Part shown: positions 1-8,567 of the stretch, piece by piece
Layout of the letters: each line of letters opens with the position of its first letter
Position numbering within the stretch: the stretch's first letter is position 1
Assembly: GCF_000276605.1 (NCBI RefSeq)
Contig: NZ_AKJX01000098.1
Coordinates: 1-63,414 of the forward strand
Direction of reading: 5' to 3'
Source of the DNA: Acidovorax sp. CF316
GTDB lineage: Bacteria; Pseudomonadota; Gammaproteobacteria; Burkholderiales; Burkholderiaceae_C
Length of the DNA: 63,414 nucleotides
The notes under the pieces: model-generated
Told to the model about the DNA's origin: nothing
The model's database searches: none
Seen by the model: the letters and a program-made list of their open reading frames with translations, nothing else
Translations under genes and position numbers: made by a program

Positions 1-241
1 TGACGGAGGTGCCGTTGCCCAGTTGCCCGTTCATGTTGTTACCCCAGGTCCACAGCGTGCCATCGCTCAGGATGGCGGCCGAGTTCGTGGCACCCGTGGC
101 GAACTTCACCACGGTGGCGGCGTGGGCGCCGACCGCGGCGGCGAGCAAGGTGCACGCAATTGCCCATTTCGCTGCCAGTTGGCGGGGCGAAGCGATCGGC
201 AGCGCCTGCGCGGGGTGGGTCAACACGTCCAGGAAATTCAT
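1..241 (-). CDS. RCC1-repeat secreted protein, N-terminal part
   Basis: The reading frame starts with ATG at 241 and runs off the window edge, so only about 80 residues are seen. A purine-rich ribosome site (AAAGGCGGA) lies just upstream. Residues 1-42 look like a signal peptide (hydrophobic stretch, then VGAHA). The rest begins a regulator-of-chromosome-condensation type beta-propeller blade: the motif SDGTLWTWGNNMNGQLGNGT is typical of these repeats. Bacterial RCC1 proteins are usually exported and of unknown function. The family call rests on one repeat only. Confidence 0.75.
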   Translation of the reverse strand, partial: MNFLDVLTHPAQALPIASPRQLAAKWAIACTLLAAAVGAHAATVVKFATGATNSAAILSDGTLWTWGNNMNGQLGNGTSV

Positions 242-668
242 GGGGATCCGCCTTTCAACAAAACATAAAAGAAGGAAAAAGAAGGAAACAAACAGACAAC
301 GAGAACGATCCGGGCGGACCCCTCCACAAGTACGCGCGGCAAAAAAAGCGCTGGCCTGGCAACCCGCCGCAACACGGCACGCAATGCAACCGGCAACCGC
401 GGGGCAGCCCGGATCCGTCCCCCTCCCCTGCGCGCTGCGCAGTATGCGCAGGGCAGCGCGGCTTGTCCCTACCCCAGGCGGGTAGTGCGTCGTCCACGAG
501 GTGCCGAGCCACCGGCTTGGGTGCGCTGATGCCGGTTGGCGGGCACCCATGGGCCCCGCAGAGGCATGGCAGGGTACCTGGCCGCAAGGACCCCCCCATT
601 CGGCCAGGCGCGCACGCCTGCGGGGCCCGCCAATCGCGAGCCGGTAGAGGCCGGGCCCGAGCGCTGCC
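242..668. other. Intergenic region, no gene seen
   Basis: About 430 bases without a supportable gene. It carries the upstream region of the RCC1-type gene, including an A-rich, purine-rich tract at 258-300 that is unusually AT-rich for this genome and may hold its promoter. No clear terminator, RNA gene or repeat was recognised. Confidence 0.5.
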
Positions 669-1634
669 TCAGTGAATGGCGCCCGGCCAGTCCAGCACGG
701 CCTCACGAACCGCCGGCGCAAGTTCGCACCGCCCAACGTACGCGGCGACGTGGGGCCGAAGGCCGCCGCTCCAGAACCGGTCGGCACCCAGGTTCTTCAT
801 GCGCAACAGCTCAATCGCCCAGAAGAGGTCGGCCATGGTCAGCGCCTCGCCAAAAAGCCAAGGCGATGCGCGCTGGGCCAGAGTCTGCTCCAGCTGGCTG
901 CAGGCGGCCTCCGCCTTCTCGTAGGCACGGAGCATGGCCTCTTGCGAGAACAGTTGCTCGGCGGCACACAGCTCCTTGGCCCGCTTGGCCCGGTAACCGC
1001 GTTGCAGTAGCTCGTCCTGCGGGAAATCAGCCAGGTACCGGTCGCACCGCGCCACCTTTTTCATGGCGAAATCCACGCCGGTGCCCGCCCGCGGCGACGC
1101 GCCGTAGCGGTGTGCATCCGGCGTGCGCCCGACCAGCATCTGGTAGTTGGGCAGTTCGTCGACCAGCCCCAGCTCTTGGTCGATTCCATCGGCCAGGTGG
1201 CCCGGGCGAAGCGTCGCGGCAGGGTCCGCCAGACCGTCCAGGTAGCTGCATATCCGCCTGGAGTCGATGACGACCTTGCCCGCCGTCCAGTCCACCAGCG
1301 TGGGAACCACAGCGGGATCGCAACCCCCCGTCGCCACCGCGGTACTGCCGGAGTGCAAGGACACCAGGGGCAGACCCTCGCTGTCGCACGCCAGCATGCG
1401 CAGGCGCACGTACTGCGGCAGATAGGTCTCTCCGGCAACAATGCTCATGGAGCTGGACAGGTACGCCATGCCGTGGTGGGCCAGCACTGCGCGGACCTTC
1501 TGCGAGCAGATCGAATTGGGCGCGTGGAACAGTTCAAAGCGCGCCCTCCCGCCCGGGGAGGATCCAATCGGTTCGGAGCGGGCCGACAGCTGGGCGCGGG
1601 CGTTCGTGACAAGGGTTTCGAGGTCGGAGTTCAT
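669..1634 (-). CDS. Glutathione S-transferase family protein, LinD-like
   Basis: A 321-residue protein, longer than ordinary GSTs (about 200-250). The thioredoxin-like half begins near residue 33 with FELFHAPNSICSQKVR (Cys43), followed by a VVPTLVDW cis-proline loop (Pro111) and a DSRRI segment. The helical half ends with PWLFGEALTMADLFWAIELL. Length, the extra insert between CSQKVR and the cis-Pro loop, and the PQYVRLRM and ADLFWA segments recall LinD, the glutathione-dependent reductive dechlorinase of chlorohydroquinones, as I remember it. Substrate is therefore inferred. It lies 83 bp downstream of a Bug-type binding protein and probably shares the MarR-controlled transcript. Confidence 0.75.
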   Translation of the reverse strand: MNSDLETLVTNARAQLSARSEPIGSSPGGRARFELFHAPNSICSQKVRAVLAHHGMAYLSSSMSIVAGETYLPQYVRLRMLACDSEGLPLVSLHSGSTAVATGGCDPAVVPTLVDWTAGKVVIDSRRICSYLDGLADPAATLRPGHLADGIDQELGLVDELPNYQMLVGRTPDAHRYGASPRAGTGVDFAMKKVARCDRYLADFPQDELLQRGYRAKRAKELCAAEQLFSQEAMLRAYEKAEAACSQLEQTLAQRASPWLFGEALTMADLFWAIELLRMKNLGADRFWSGGLRPHVAAYVGRCELAPAVREAVLDWPGAIH

Positions 1635-1717
1635 GGGGTCTGGTTGCTTGTGGGGAGGTGTTGCACCCGGCGCGCGCCCGCGGGTGCGCGAGGCCGGGCC
1701 TGGGGGGTCGTGGCGCT

Positions 1718-2791
1718 TCAGTCCGCCTTGATGCCGGCCTTGGACACCACCTGGCTCCAGCGTTCGACATCCTGCTGCACCTGCTGTGCGAAATCGGCGG
1801 GAGAACTGGTGGACACGGCCAGGCCCTGGGCCTGCAAGGTGTCCAGCGTGGACTTTTGCGACAGGGCCTCCAGCAGCGCCGCGTTGAGCCTGCCGATGGC
1901 GCTGGCCGGCGTTGCCGCGGGAGCAAACAGCCCGAACCAGTTCGCGTGCGACAGCTCGGAGTACCCCGCCTCCCGAAATGTCGGCACCAGCGGGGCTGCG
2001 GCCACCCTGGTACCGTCCGCCACGGCGAGCAGCCGCAGCTTGCCGGCGTTGACATGCGGCATCGCCACCTGCAGCGACATCACGCCCACCTGCACGTGCC
2101 CGCCCACCAGATCGGTCACCGCGCCGGCCATGCCCTTGTAGGGCACGTGCAGCAGGTCGGTGGCGGTGGATTGCTTGAACAGCTCCATCAGCACATGGTG
2201 CGGCGATGCGGCGCCGGGCGTCGCATAGGTCAGCCGGCCCGGCTCGCTGCGGGCCAACGCCACCAGCTCGGCCACCGACGACACCGGCACCGAGGGGTGC
2301 ACCACCAGCGCCATGGAGCCGACAGCCGCCCGGCCGATCGCCGCGAGGTCCCTGTGGGGCAGAGCCGCCAGCTTGCGGTAGAGGCTGGGGGTCATGGCCA
2401 GGGAGTCCGCGGCCATGAGCAGCGTATGCCCGTCGGCGGCAGACTTGGCAACGCTGGCCATGGCAATGGTTCCGCTGGCACCGGGCTTGTTCTCCACGAC
2501 CACCGGCTGCCCCAACCTGCGGGACATGAAGGGCGCCACGGAGCGCGCAATGATGTCGGCGCCGCTGCCCGGCGTGTAGGGCACGACGATGGTGATGGGC
2601 TGCATCGCAAACGGCGCCACCTGCGCATGCGCAGCGCCCGCAGCCACGGCAAGGACAGCGCCCAGGGCCGCCAGGAAGGGCCTGCGCAGCAGGCCAGGCA
2701 GTGCAGGCCTGCGCGCCCTGGCGATGGAGGTTGCCGTTGCCCTGCCCCCCGCGCTGGGCAACGGGTCGGGGTGGCCGTCGTGGTTTGTCAT
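1718..2791 (-). CDS. Bug/TctC-family tripartite tricarboxylate transporter substrate-binding protein
   Basis: This 357-residue protein is a periplasmic solute-binding protein of the Bug family. Such proteins deliver carboxylates and similar compounds to TctAB-type membrane subunits, often encoded elsewhere. The start at 2791 has a strong ribosome site (GAGGAG, 6 nt upstream). An unusually long leader (an arginine-rich stretch, then a hydrophobic segment ending AAHA) suggests cleavage near residue 56. The mature part begins PITIVVPYTPGSGADIIARS and has the VVVENKPGASG motif typical of the family. A large palindrome sits about 48 bp upstream, just behind the MarR gene. No tctA or tctB gene is nearby. 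Confidence 0.92.
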   Translation of the reverse strand: MTNHDGHPDPLPSAGGRATATSIARARRPALPGLLRRPFLAALGAVLAVAAGAAHAQVAPFAMQPITIVVPYTPGSGADIIARSVAPFMSRRLGQPVVVENKPGASGTIAMASVAKSAADGHTLLMAADSLAMTPSLYRKLAALPHRDLAAIGRAAVGSMALVVHPSVPVSSVAELVALARSEPGRLTYATPGAASPHHVLMELFKQSTATDLLHVPYKGMAGAVTDLVGGHVQVGVMSLQVAMPHVNAGKLRLLAVADGTRVAAAPLVPTFREAGYSELSHANWFGLFAPAATPASAIGRLNAALLEALSQKSTLDTLQAQGLAVSTSSPADFAQQVQQDVERWSQVVSKAGIKAD

Positions 2792-2838
2792 CGAAGCTCC
2801 TCGCCGCTGCGGCGGTACACGGCAGCCACCATGACCAC

Positions 2839-2872
2839 CTGATAATTAGTAGCTTAAGCTACCTTTTATCAG
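2839..2872. promoter_or_regulatory. Palindromic operator, probable MarR site
   Basis: A 34-bp imperfect palindrome: outer arms CTGATAA and TTATCAG, a 3-bp mismatch each side, and a perfect 14-bp core GTAGCTTAAGCTAC at 2849-2862. It lies between the MarR gene and the Bug gene, both on the minus strand, about 48 bp upstream of the Bug start. MarR dimers bind such dyads, so it is the likely target of the adjacent regulator. That assignment is an inference from position and symmetry. Confidence 0.7.
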
Positions 2873-2938
2873 GCCATGCTGGTGTAAACCCGGGACTCGG
2901 CAAATCCCTCGTGGGGCCGTATATGGAGCGTTGGAAGC

Positions 2939-3532
2939 CTAGCCGGATGCCGGACCGTCTTCGCCAGAGGCATCGCTGCGCTTGCGCATCCGGCGCGCCA
3001 CCGTCAGCTTGCGACCGCTGGATGCCAGGTCCGGGTGGCTGTTGAGCACGTTGTGGTACAGGGCGCGCAAGGTCCTGCGCATGGTGTCCACGTCCGCCGT
3101 TGGAATGCCGTGCAGCCAGCTCGCCTCCAGCGCCCTGGCCTGGGGCATGACTTCGCGCACCAGGGCGCGGCCATCGGCAGTGATGGAGACACGCGTGGCG
3201 CGCTTGTCGGCAGCCGAGGTGAAGCGCAGCACCAGCCCGCGATCCTGCGCCTGCAGCACGACCCGCGAGAGGTAGGACAGCTCGGTTCCCGCGTGCGCCG
3301 CGAGTTCGCTGAGGGTCTGGTCGTTGCCGTCCGTCAGCGCGGTCAGCACGCGCCATTCGGGAAGGCTCAGATGGTGCTTCTTCAGGATGTCGGCAAACGT
3401 GGCGGACACGATGTCCGCCGACCGGTTGAGGAGGTAGCCCAGCGACTGGTCCAGCCGATAAGGCTCGTTCAAGGGGATGGGGGATTGCTTGCCAGTGGCC
3501 ATGTCTTGTTGTGCGAAAAACGATGCGTCCAT
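2939..3532 (-). CDS. MarR-family transcriptional regulator
   Basis: A 197-residue winged-helix regulator, somewhat longer than the usual 140-160. The DNA-binding part (about residues 65-125) contains LPEWRVLTALTDGNDQTLSE, a recognition helix region SYLSRVVLQAQDRGLV and a wing with SAADKRATRVSITADGRAL, all classic MarR features. The C-terminus is a basic tail. It is the first gene of the minus-strand unit MarR, Bug protein, GST, with a strong palindrome behind it. Members of this family usually respond to phenolic or other aromatic ligands, which suits a catabolic neighbourhood. Confidence 0.93.
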   Translation of the reverse strand: MDASFFAQQDMATGKQSPIPLNEPYRLDQSLGYLLNRSADIVSATFADILKKHHLSLPEWRVLTALTDGNDQTLSELAAHAGTELSYLSRVVLQAQDRGLVLRFTSAADKRATRVSITADGRALVREVMPQARALEASWLHGIPTADVDTMRRTLRALYHNVLNSHPDLASSGRKLTVARRMRKRSDASGEDGPASG

Positions 3533-3582
3533 CGGAGTCTAGCGACCGCCGGCACGGCTGCGGACGGCAGGCGCAAGCGCCC

Positions 3583-4467
3583 TCACTCCAGAAACAGCTC
3601 CGCCACCATCGCACGCAGCCATCTGTTGCCGGGATCGTGGTGAAAGCGCTCGTGCCAGTGCTGCTTGATGGCAAAGGTCGGCAGCGGGAATGAGGTCTGC
3701 ACCAGGCGCACCGCCGCAATCCTTGCCAGGGTCTGGGCGACGCGTGCGGGCACCGTGGCGATCAGGTCGGTCTGCGCCAGCAGGTTGCCCAGGCCCGGCA
3801 GCGTGTGCAGGGTCAGCACCACATCGCGCTGCATCTTCAGGCGCTTGAGCTCCTGCTCCAGCAAGCCATGCCCGGTGCCCGGCGCGATGATGGCCACGTG
3901 CCGCTCCCGCCGGTAAAGCGGCCGGGTGACACGCGACGCAAGGCGCGGGTGCGCCTTTCTCACCACGCAGGCAAACCCCTCATCGAAGAGCTTTTGCTGG
4001 TAGAAGCCCGCATCGAGCTCGGGCATGTAGCCCACGGCCAGATCGGCATCGCCGGCCTCCAGGCGGGCCGCCGTCTCGGGGGCGATCCGCAGCACCTCGA
4101 TCTGGATGCCCGGGGCCACGGACTCGACCTTCTTGACCAGCCGCGGCAGAAACTCCAGATGGCTGACGTCGGTCATGCTGATGCGAAAGTGCCGCTTCGA
4201 GGTCAGCGGGTCAAACACCACCTGCTGTTTCGTGGCGGTGCGCAGCAGCTCCAGCGCTTGCCGCAAAGGGCCAAGCAGGTCGGCGGCATGCGGCGTGGGC
4301 ACCATGCCCTGCGCGGTTCGCACGAACAGCTGGTCGTTGAACTGCCGCCGCAGGCGTGCCAGGGCCAGGCTCACCGAGGTCTGCGGAATGTCCAGATTCT
4401 CAGCCGCGCGCGACACGCTGCGCGTCTTGTAGACCTCATCGAACACGGAGAGCAGCCGCATGTCCAT
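3583..4467 (-). CDS. LysR-family regulator, NahR/LinR/PcpR type
   Basis: A 294-residue LysR protein. The helix-turn-helix is at residues 1-60 (DMRLLSVFDEVYKTRSVSRA, then IPQTSVSLALARLRRQF), followed by QLFVRTAQGMVPTPHA, which is the signature of the NahR, LinR and PcpR branch that controls aromatic and chloroaromatic pathways. The effector domain fills residues 90-290. It is divergent from the Bug gene at 4585, with 117 bp between the start codons, the usual layout for LysR control of the neighbour. The effector is not known. Confidence 0.93.
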   Translation of the reverse strand: MDMRLLSVFDEVYKTRSVSRAAENLDIPQTSVSLALARLRRQFNDQLFVRTAQGMVPTPHAADLLGPLRQALELLRTATKQQVVFDPLTSKRHFRISMTDVSHLEFLPRLVKKVESVAPGIQIEVLRIAPETAARLEAGDADLAVGYMPELDAGFYQQKLFDEGFACVVRKAHPRLASRVTRPLYRRERHVAIIAPGTGHGLLEQELKRLKMQRDVVLTLHTLPGLGNLLAQTDLIATVPARVAQTLARIAAVRLVQTSFPLPTFAIKQHWHERFHHDPGNRWLRAMVAELFLE

Positions 4468-4584
4468 TATTTCAAATCCTGCTGAGAGTTATGCCGCGCA
4501 TTAAATAGACGCAATGTTGCTCTCCCCCTAAAGTTTGCGCAATCCCTGTACCGCATGCGGGGGACACACAAGGAGACAACACCC

Positions 4585-5583
4585 ATGGCATCCGACACAC
4601 GGTCCATTTTTTTCACCGCATTCCCCTCCATCCGCGCCGCCGCCGCACTGGCATGCCTGTGCCTGGCCGGCCTGCCGGCCTGGAGCCAGGATTGGCCGCA
4701 AGGCCCCGTCCGGCTCGTGGTGCCCTTCGACGCAGGCTCCACCCCGGACCTGGCCGCGCGGGCCATTGGCGAGCGGCTTGCGGCCCGGCTGCACCAACCC
4801 TTCGTGGTCGAGAACAAGAGCGGCGCGGCGGGCAACATCGGCACCGACGCGATTGCCAAGGCGAGCCCCGATGGCCGCACCATCGGCGTGAGCATCGCCG
4901 GCCCGCTCGGGGTGAATGCGCTGCTGTTCAAGAAGCTGCCCTACGACCCCGCCAGGGACCTTGCGCCCATCACCATCGCCGTCTCCCAGCCCTCCGTGCT
5001 GGTGGTTGGCAAGAAGCTGGAGAGCGCCGACGCCAAGGCGCTCGCCTCCACCATGAAAGGCGCGAAGCTGACGTTTGCGTCCATCGGCGCCGGTTCGATC
5101 TCGCACCTGGGCATGGCTGCGCTGGCCGCCCAGGGCGGTGCCGATGCGGTGCACATTCCCTACCGCGGGTCGGGGGCGGCCGTCACCGCCCTGCTGTCCG
5201 GTGAGGTCGACATGGCACTGCTGCCGGCGGCGGCGGTCATGCCCCACGTCAAGGCAGGCAAGCTGTGGGCCCTGGCCGTGGCTTCGCCGACGCGGTCACC
5301 CTCGCTCCCCCATGTTCCCACCCTTGCGGAAAGCGGCCTGCCCGCCATCAAGGCGGACGCCTGGATTGCCTTTGTCGCGCCGGCTCGCACGCCGGACGCC
5401 GTCCTGAAGACGCTGCATAGCCAGATCGCGCAGATCCTCGCCGAGCCGGCCATGGTGGAGCGATTGCGCGCGCAGTACATGGACCCCGCAGGCGGCTCGC
5501 CCGAAGACATGCGCAAACAGCTCGGCGCCGACATCGCACGCTGGAAGCCGGTGATCGAAGCCAACCGCATCGCCCTGGATTGA
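4585..5583 (+). CDS. Bug/TctC-family substrate-binding protein
   Basis: A second periplasmic Bug protein, 332 residues from the ATG at 4585. This start is preferred over an in-frame ATG at 4555 because AAGGAG lies 9 nt before it. The signal peptide ends near residue 35 (PAWSQ). The mature part starts GPVRLVVPFDAGSTPDLAAR and contains PFVVENKSGAAGN and PYDPARDLAPIT, all typical of the family. It is four bases ahead of the FAD oxidoreductase frame, so the two probably form one LysR-controlled operon for uptake and oxidation of an unidentified organic acid. Confidence 0.92.
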   Translation: MASDTRSIFFTAFPSIRAAAALACLCLAGLPAWSQDWPQGPVRLVVPFDAGSTPDLAARAIGERLAARLHQPFVVENKSGAAGNIGTDAIAKASPDGRTIGVSIAGPLGVNALLFKKLPYDPARDLAPITIAVSQPSVLVVGKKLESADAKALASTMKGAKLTFASIGAGSISHLGMAALAAQGGADAVHIPYRGSGAAVTALLSGEVDMALLPAAAVMPHVKAGKLWALAVASPTRSPSLPHVPTLAESGLPAIKADAWIAFVAPARTPDAVLKTLHSQIAQILAEPAMVERLRAQYMDPAGGSPEDMRKQLGADIARWKPVIEANRIALD

Positions 5584-5605
5584 TGCAATGAAAGAAGAGA
5601 ACGAG

Positions 5606-6955
5606 ATGGCTGTTGAAACACTGCTGGAGCCCGCGCGCCACCTGCCGGTCTTTGGTGAATACGACGTGGTGGTGGTGGGCGGCGGGCCGGCCGGCCTGGC
5701 GGCTGCGGTGAGCGCCGCGCGCAGGGGGGCGCGGACCCTGCTCGTGGAGTCCTACGGCTTTCTGGGCGGCATGGGCACGGCGGGCGGCGTCACCAACTTT
5801 GCCGGCCTGTACGGCCGGCATGAAGGGGAGATGAAGCTCCTGGTGCGGGGTGTCGTTGACGAGCTGCTGGACCGCCTGCAGGCGCAGGGAGGGCTGAACC
5901 AGCCGCAGGACGGCATGCAGGGGCGCATCCGCGTGCGCTCCTACGACACCTCCATCTACAAGTGCGCGGCCGACCAATGGCTGCTCGGTGCGGGCGTGCA
6001 GTTGCTGTTCCATGCGCGGGCCGCAGGCGTGCTGCGCGATGGCAACCGCATCCAGGCGCTGGTCGTCGAGACGAAATCGGGCCGGCAGGCGATTCGCGGC
6101 AACGTGTTCATCGACTGTTCCGGCGACGCGGATGTGGCGGCCTTCGCCGGCGTTGCGCACGAGGTCGGCGATGGGCACGGCAGCGGCCTGTTCCCCTCGA
6201 CGATGTTCCGGGTCGGGCATGTCGATGCCGACCGGGCGCTGCCGGCCGTGGGCGAGTTCAAGGCGATCAACGACTTCATGGAACGGGCGCAGGAGCAATT
6301 TCCGGGCAGGTACCGGTTTCCCCGCGAAGGAGCGATCCTGCGGCCCCAGATCCATCCGGCGGAGTGGCGCGCCAACGTCACCTCCATCGCCAATGCCCGG
6401 GGGCAGGCCATGAACGCCGTGAACGCCATCGAGCTGAGCGACGGCGAGGTGGAGGGGCGCCGGCAGATCGCCGAGTACTTCCGCTTCCTGCGCGAACAGG
6501 TTCCAGGCTTCGAAGGCTCGCGCATCGTGGAGATCGCGCCGCAGATCGGCATCCGCGAAACCCGCCGCATCGAGGGCCTGTACGCGCTGACGGGCGAAGA
6601 CATTCTCCAATCGGCCCGCTTCGACGACCGGATCGGCTTCAACGCCTGGCCCATGGAGCTGCACCGTGCGGGCGGCATCTCCTGGGGCTTCCCATCGGAC
6701 CCGCGCAGGGCCTACAACGACCTGCCCTGGAGGATGCTCGTGCCCAAGGTGTTGGAGAATCTGCTCGTGGCGGGCCGCTGCGCGTCCATGACCCACGAAG
6801 GCCAGTCCGCGGCGCGCGCCAGCGGTGGGTGCTTCGTGATGGGGCAGGCTGCGGGCACGGCCGCCGCCCTGGCGGGCGCCCAAAGGCTCCAGGACACCGA
6901 TGTCCACCGCCTGCAGTCGTGCCTGCGCGAGGACGGGGCGCTGCTGGAGGCCTGA
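5606..6955 (+). CDS. FAD-dependent oxidoreductase (PF12831-type)
   Basis: About 449 residues from the ATG at 5606, chosen because a GAAGAG-like ribosome site precedes it; an in-frame ATG at 5588 lacks one. The Rossmann dinucleotide fold is at residues 19-48: YDVVVVGGGPAGLAAAV with an acidic residue (LLVES) ending strand two, followed by GFLGGMGTAGGV. The C-terminal FAD motif is LLVAGRCASMTHEG...ASGGCFVMGQAAGTAAALA near residues 385-425. These enzymes oxidise small organic compounds; substrate is not predictable. It is translationally close to the Bug gene at 4585. Confidence 0.88.
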   Translation: MAVETLLEPARHLPVFGEYDVVVVGGGPAGLAAAVSAARRGARTLLVESYGFLGGMGTAGGVTNFAGLYGRHEGEMKLLVRGVVDELLDRLQAQGGLNQPQDGMQGRIRVRSYDTSIYKCAADQWLLGAGVQLLFHARAAGVLRDGNRIQALVVETKSGRQAIRGNVFIDCSGDADVAAFAGVAHEVGDGHGSGLFPSTMFRVGHVDADRALPAVGEFKAINDFMERAQEQFPGRYRFPREGAILRPQIHPAEWRANVTSIANARGQAMNAVNAIELSDGEVEGRRQIAEYFRFLREQVPGFEGSRIVEIAPQIGIRETRRIEGLYALTGEDILQSARFDDRIGFNAWPMELHRAGGISWGFPSDPRRAYNDLPWRMLVPKVLENLLVAGRCASMTHEGQSAARASGGCFVMGQAAGTAAALAGAQRLQDTDVHRLQSCLREDGALLEA

Positions 6956-6983
6956 GAGGTCAAGAGGCCCCCGGCAGCATCGC

Positions 6984-7037
6984 CCTGGCCTTGCGCAGGC
7001 CGAACGCACCGCTGCAGAGCTGCGCTTTGCCGTCACC
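6984..7037 (+). pseudogene. 18-codon fragment matching the SOS-boxed gene at 12364
   Basis: Read in frame from 6984, this gives PGLAQAERTAAELRFAVT, against PGLTQAERTAAEVRFAVA in the gene at 12364-12669. By direct count 47 of 54 bases agree. No start, stop or further similarity surrounds it, and it sits between convergent genes. It is best explained as a relic of a second copy. Confidence 0.6.
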
Positions 7038-7073
7038 CCACAACTGCGAGCTGCGGCAGGCGGCGGCGGCCAC

Positions 7074-7598
7074 TCACCGAACAACCGGCGCGTCAGGCAA
7101 CTCGTTGGCGTAAGCGATGCCGGCGCCCAGCCTGGGAAAGTGCGCCGCCTGCCTGGCCGACACTGCATCCACCGCCTGCGCCAGGCCCTCTTCGTAGCGG
7201 CCTTCGCGCAGGTGCACAGCCAGTTGCGACACTACCGCCTCCCATTCGCCCGGCGGCACGCTGCGGGCCAGGCCACGATCGGCCACGATCTCGATGGCGT
7301 GCTCGGGCACCAGCAGGTAGATCAGCACGCCGTTGTTGTGCTCGGTGTCCCACACGCGCAGCTTGCTGAACAGCATGAGCGCGCGTTCGCGGGCCGTGGC
7401 GTCGCGCTGCAGGTAGCTCCAGGGCAGCGCGCCTTCGGCGCAGATGCGGATCTGCCCGGTGTGCAACTGCTCGCTGGCCGCCACGCGCGCCGACAGCCGC
7501 GCCAAGGCCTCATCGGGCAGGGCCTTGCGCACATCGCCCTCTTGCCAGCGGTGTACGGCCAGGCGCCGCAGCGCGCGCAGAGATCGGGACAGCACCAT
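7074..7598 (-). CDS. TPM-domain protein, second gene of the lemA operon
   Basis: A 174-residue protein starting at ATG 7598, two bases after the predicted proper stop (TAG, 7601-7603) of the preceding TPM gene. It has a single TPM (YgcG-like) domain: SEQLHTGQIRICAEGALPWS, ERALMLFSKLRVWDTEHNNGVLIYLLVPEHAIEIVADRGL. There is no signal peptide. In Betaproteobacteria a small cytosolic or peripheral TPM protein often follows lemA and a membrane TPM gene, as here. The role is unknown, possibly envelope-related. Because of a one-base slip upstream, the frame is open through into the previous gene, giving a false 497-residue fusion. Confidence 0.85.
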   Translation of the reverse strand: MVLSRSLRALRRLAVHRWQEGDVRKALPDEALARLSARVAASEQLHTGQIRICAEGALPWSYLQRDATARERALMLFSKLRVWDTEHNNGVLIYLLVPEHAIEIVADRGLARSVPPGEWEAVVSQLAVHLREGRYEEGLAQAVDAVSARQAAHFPRLGAGIAYANELPDAPVVR

Positions 7599-7600
7599 GG

Positions 7601-8567
7601 CTACCACCCTCCGGAGGCACCGCCCCCGCCAAAGTTGCCGCCTCCGCCCGAGCTGAAGCCGCCGCCCGAACCTCCGCGCGAGCCCCCCCCCGCCGAAGCC
7701 TCCGCCGCCCAGGCCGCCAAGGCCCCCGAGCCCCCCGCCCCATGGGATGCCGGAGCCCCCTTGGCGCAGCGTCGTGCGCCGGCCTGCGCCGGCCATCAGC
7801 GTGAACAGCAGGCCTGCAATGGCTGCCAGGCCGGCCAGGAGAACGCTGGATGTGAGCACGAAGGCCCCCAGCCCCGCCGCGCCGCCGGTGGCGAGCGAGC
7901 CGAACGCGTTGCCGAACATCGAGCGCGCAATCGGCCCGCCGATCAGCACGCCCATCACCAGGACGATGGCGGCCTCACCCCAGCCAAACCCCGAAACCAT
8001 GCCTTGGCCACGCGTTTGCGATGGCTGTGGCGCAGAGGGTTCGGGAAGCGGTTCGCGCGCAATCAGCGCACCCAGCTGCGTGGCGGCAGCCTGCAGTCCG
8101 CCGGCAAAGTCGCCAGCGCGAAAACGCGGCTGCAGGGTGCCGTCGATGATGCGCGCAGCCGCGATGTCGGGGATGGCGCCCTCGAGCGCCTTGGCCACCT
8201 CGATGCGCATCTTGCGGTCGTCCTTGGCGACGAGCACCAACACCCCGTCCCCCACGTCGCGGCGCCCGATCTTCCATTGGTTGGCCACGCGGTTGGCATA
8301 GGCGGCAATGTCTTCAGGGGCTGTAGTGGGCACCATCAGCACGACCACCTGGCTGCCCTGGCTCGATTCCAGAGCGGTCAGTTGCGCTTCGAGCGCCGTG
8401 CGCTGCTCGGCGCTGAGCGTGCCAGTGCCATCCACCACATGGCCTGTGAGCGCTGGTACCGGCTGCACGGGCGCCTGGGCCCAGGCACAAACCGCCCCCA
8501 GCAGGAGCGCGGCAGTGGCAAGGTAGCGCCAGAAGGGCTTGGCGTGCGGCATGAGCCCGTAGCTCAC
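7601..8567 (-). pseudogene. YgcG-type TPM membrane protein, frameshifted in a poly-G tract
   Basis: The start is GTG 8567, overlapping the lemA stop (GTGA), or ATG 8552. A signal peptide ends at AWAQ. A TPM domain follows (VVDGTGTLSAEQRTALEAQL...DVGDGVLVLVAKDDRKMRIEVAKAL), then two hydrophobic segments and a glycine-rich tail. The tail meets nine consecutive G (7683-7691 on the plus strand as C). With eight G the frame continues as GGGGSRGGSGGGFSSGGGGN, then FGGGGASGGW and TAG, the classic YgcG ending. With nine it reads into the next gene. This is either a homopolymer sequencing error or a real slip; the intact product would be about 321 residues. Confidence 0.85.

Noticed and set aside
5348..7168. 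A 606-codon minus-strand frame over the FAD oxidoreductase
   Set aside because: It is antisense to a gene with an intact FAD motif and a matched operon; no recognisable domain.
7074..8567. A single 497-residue double-TPM fusion protein
   Set aside because: The fusion exists only because of nine G in a tract; with eight G both normal genes with proper ends appear.
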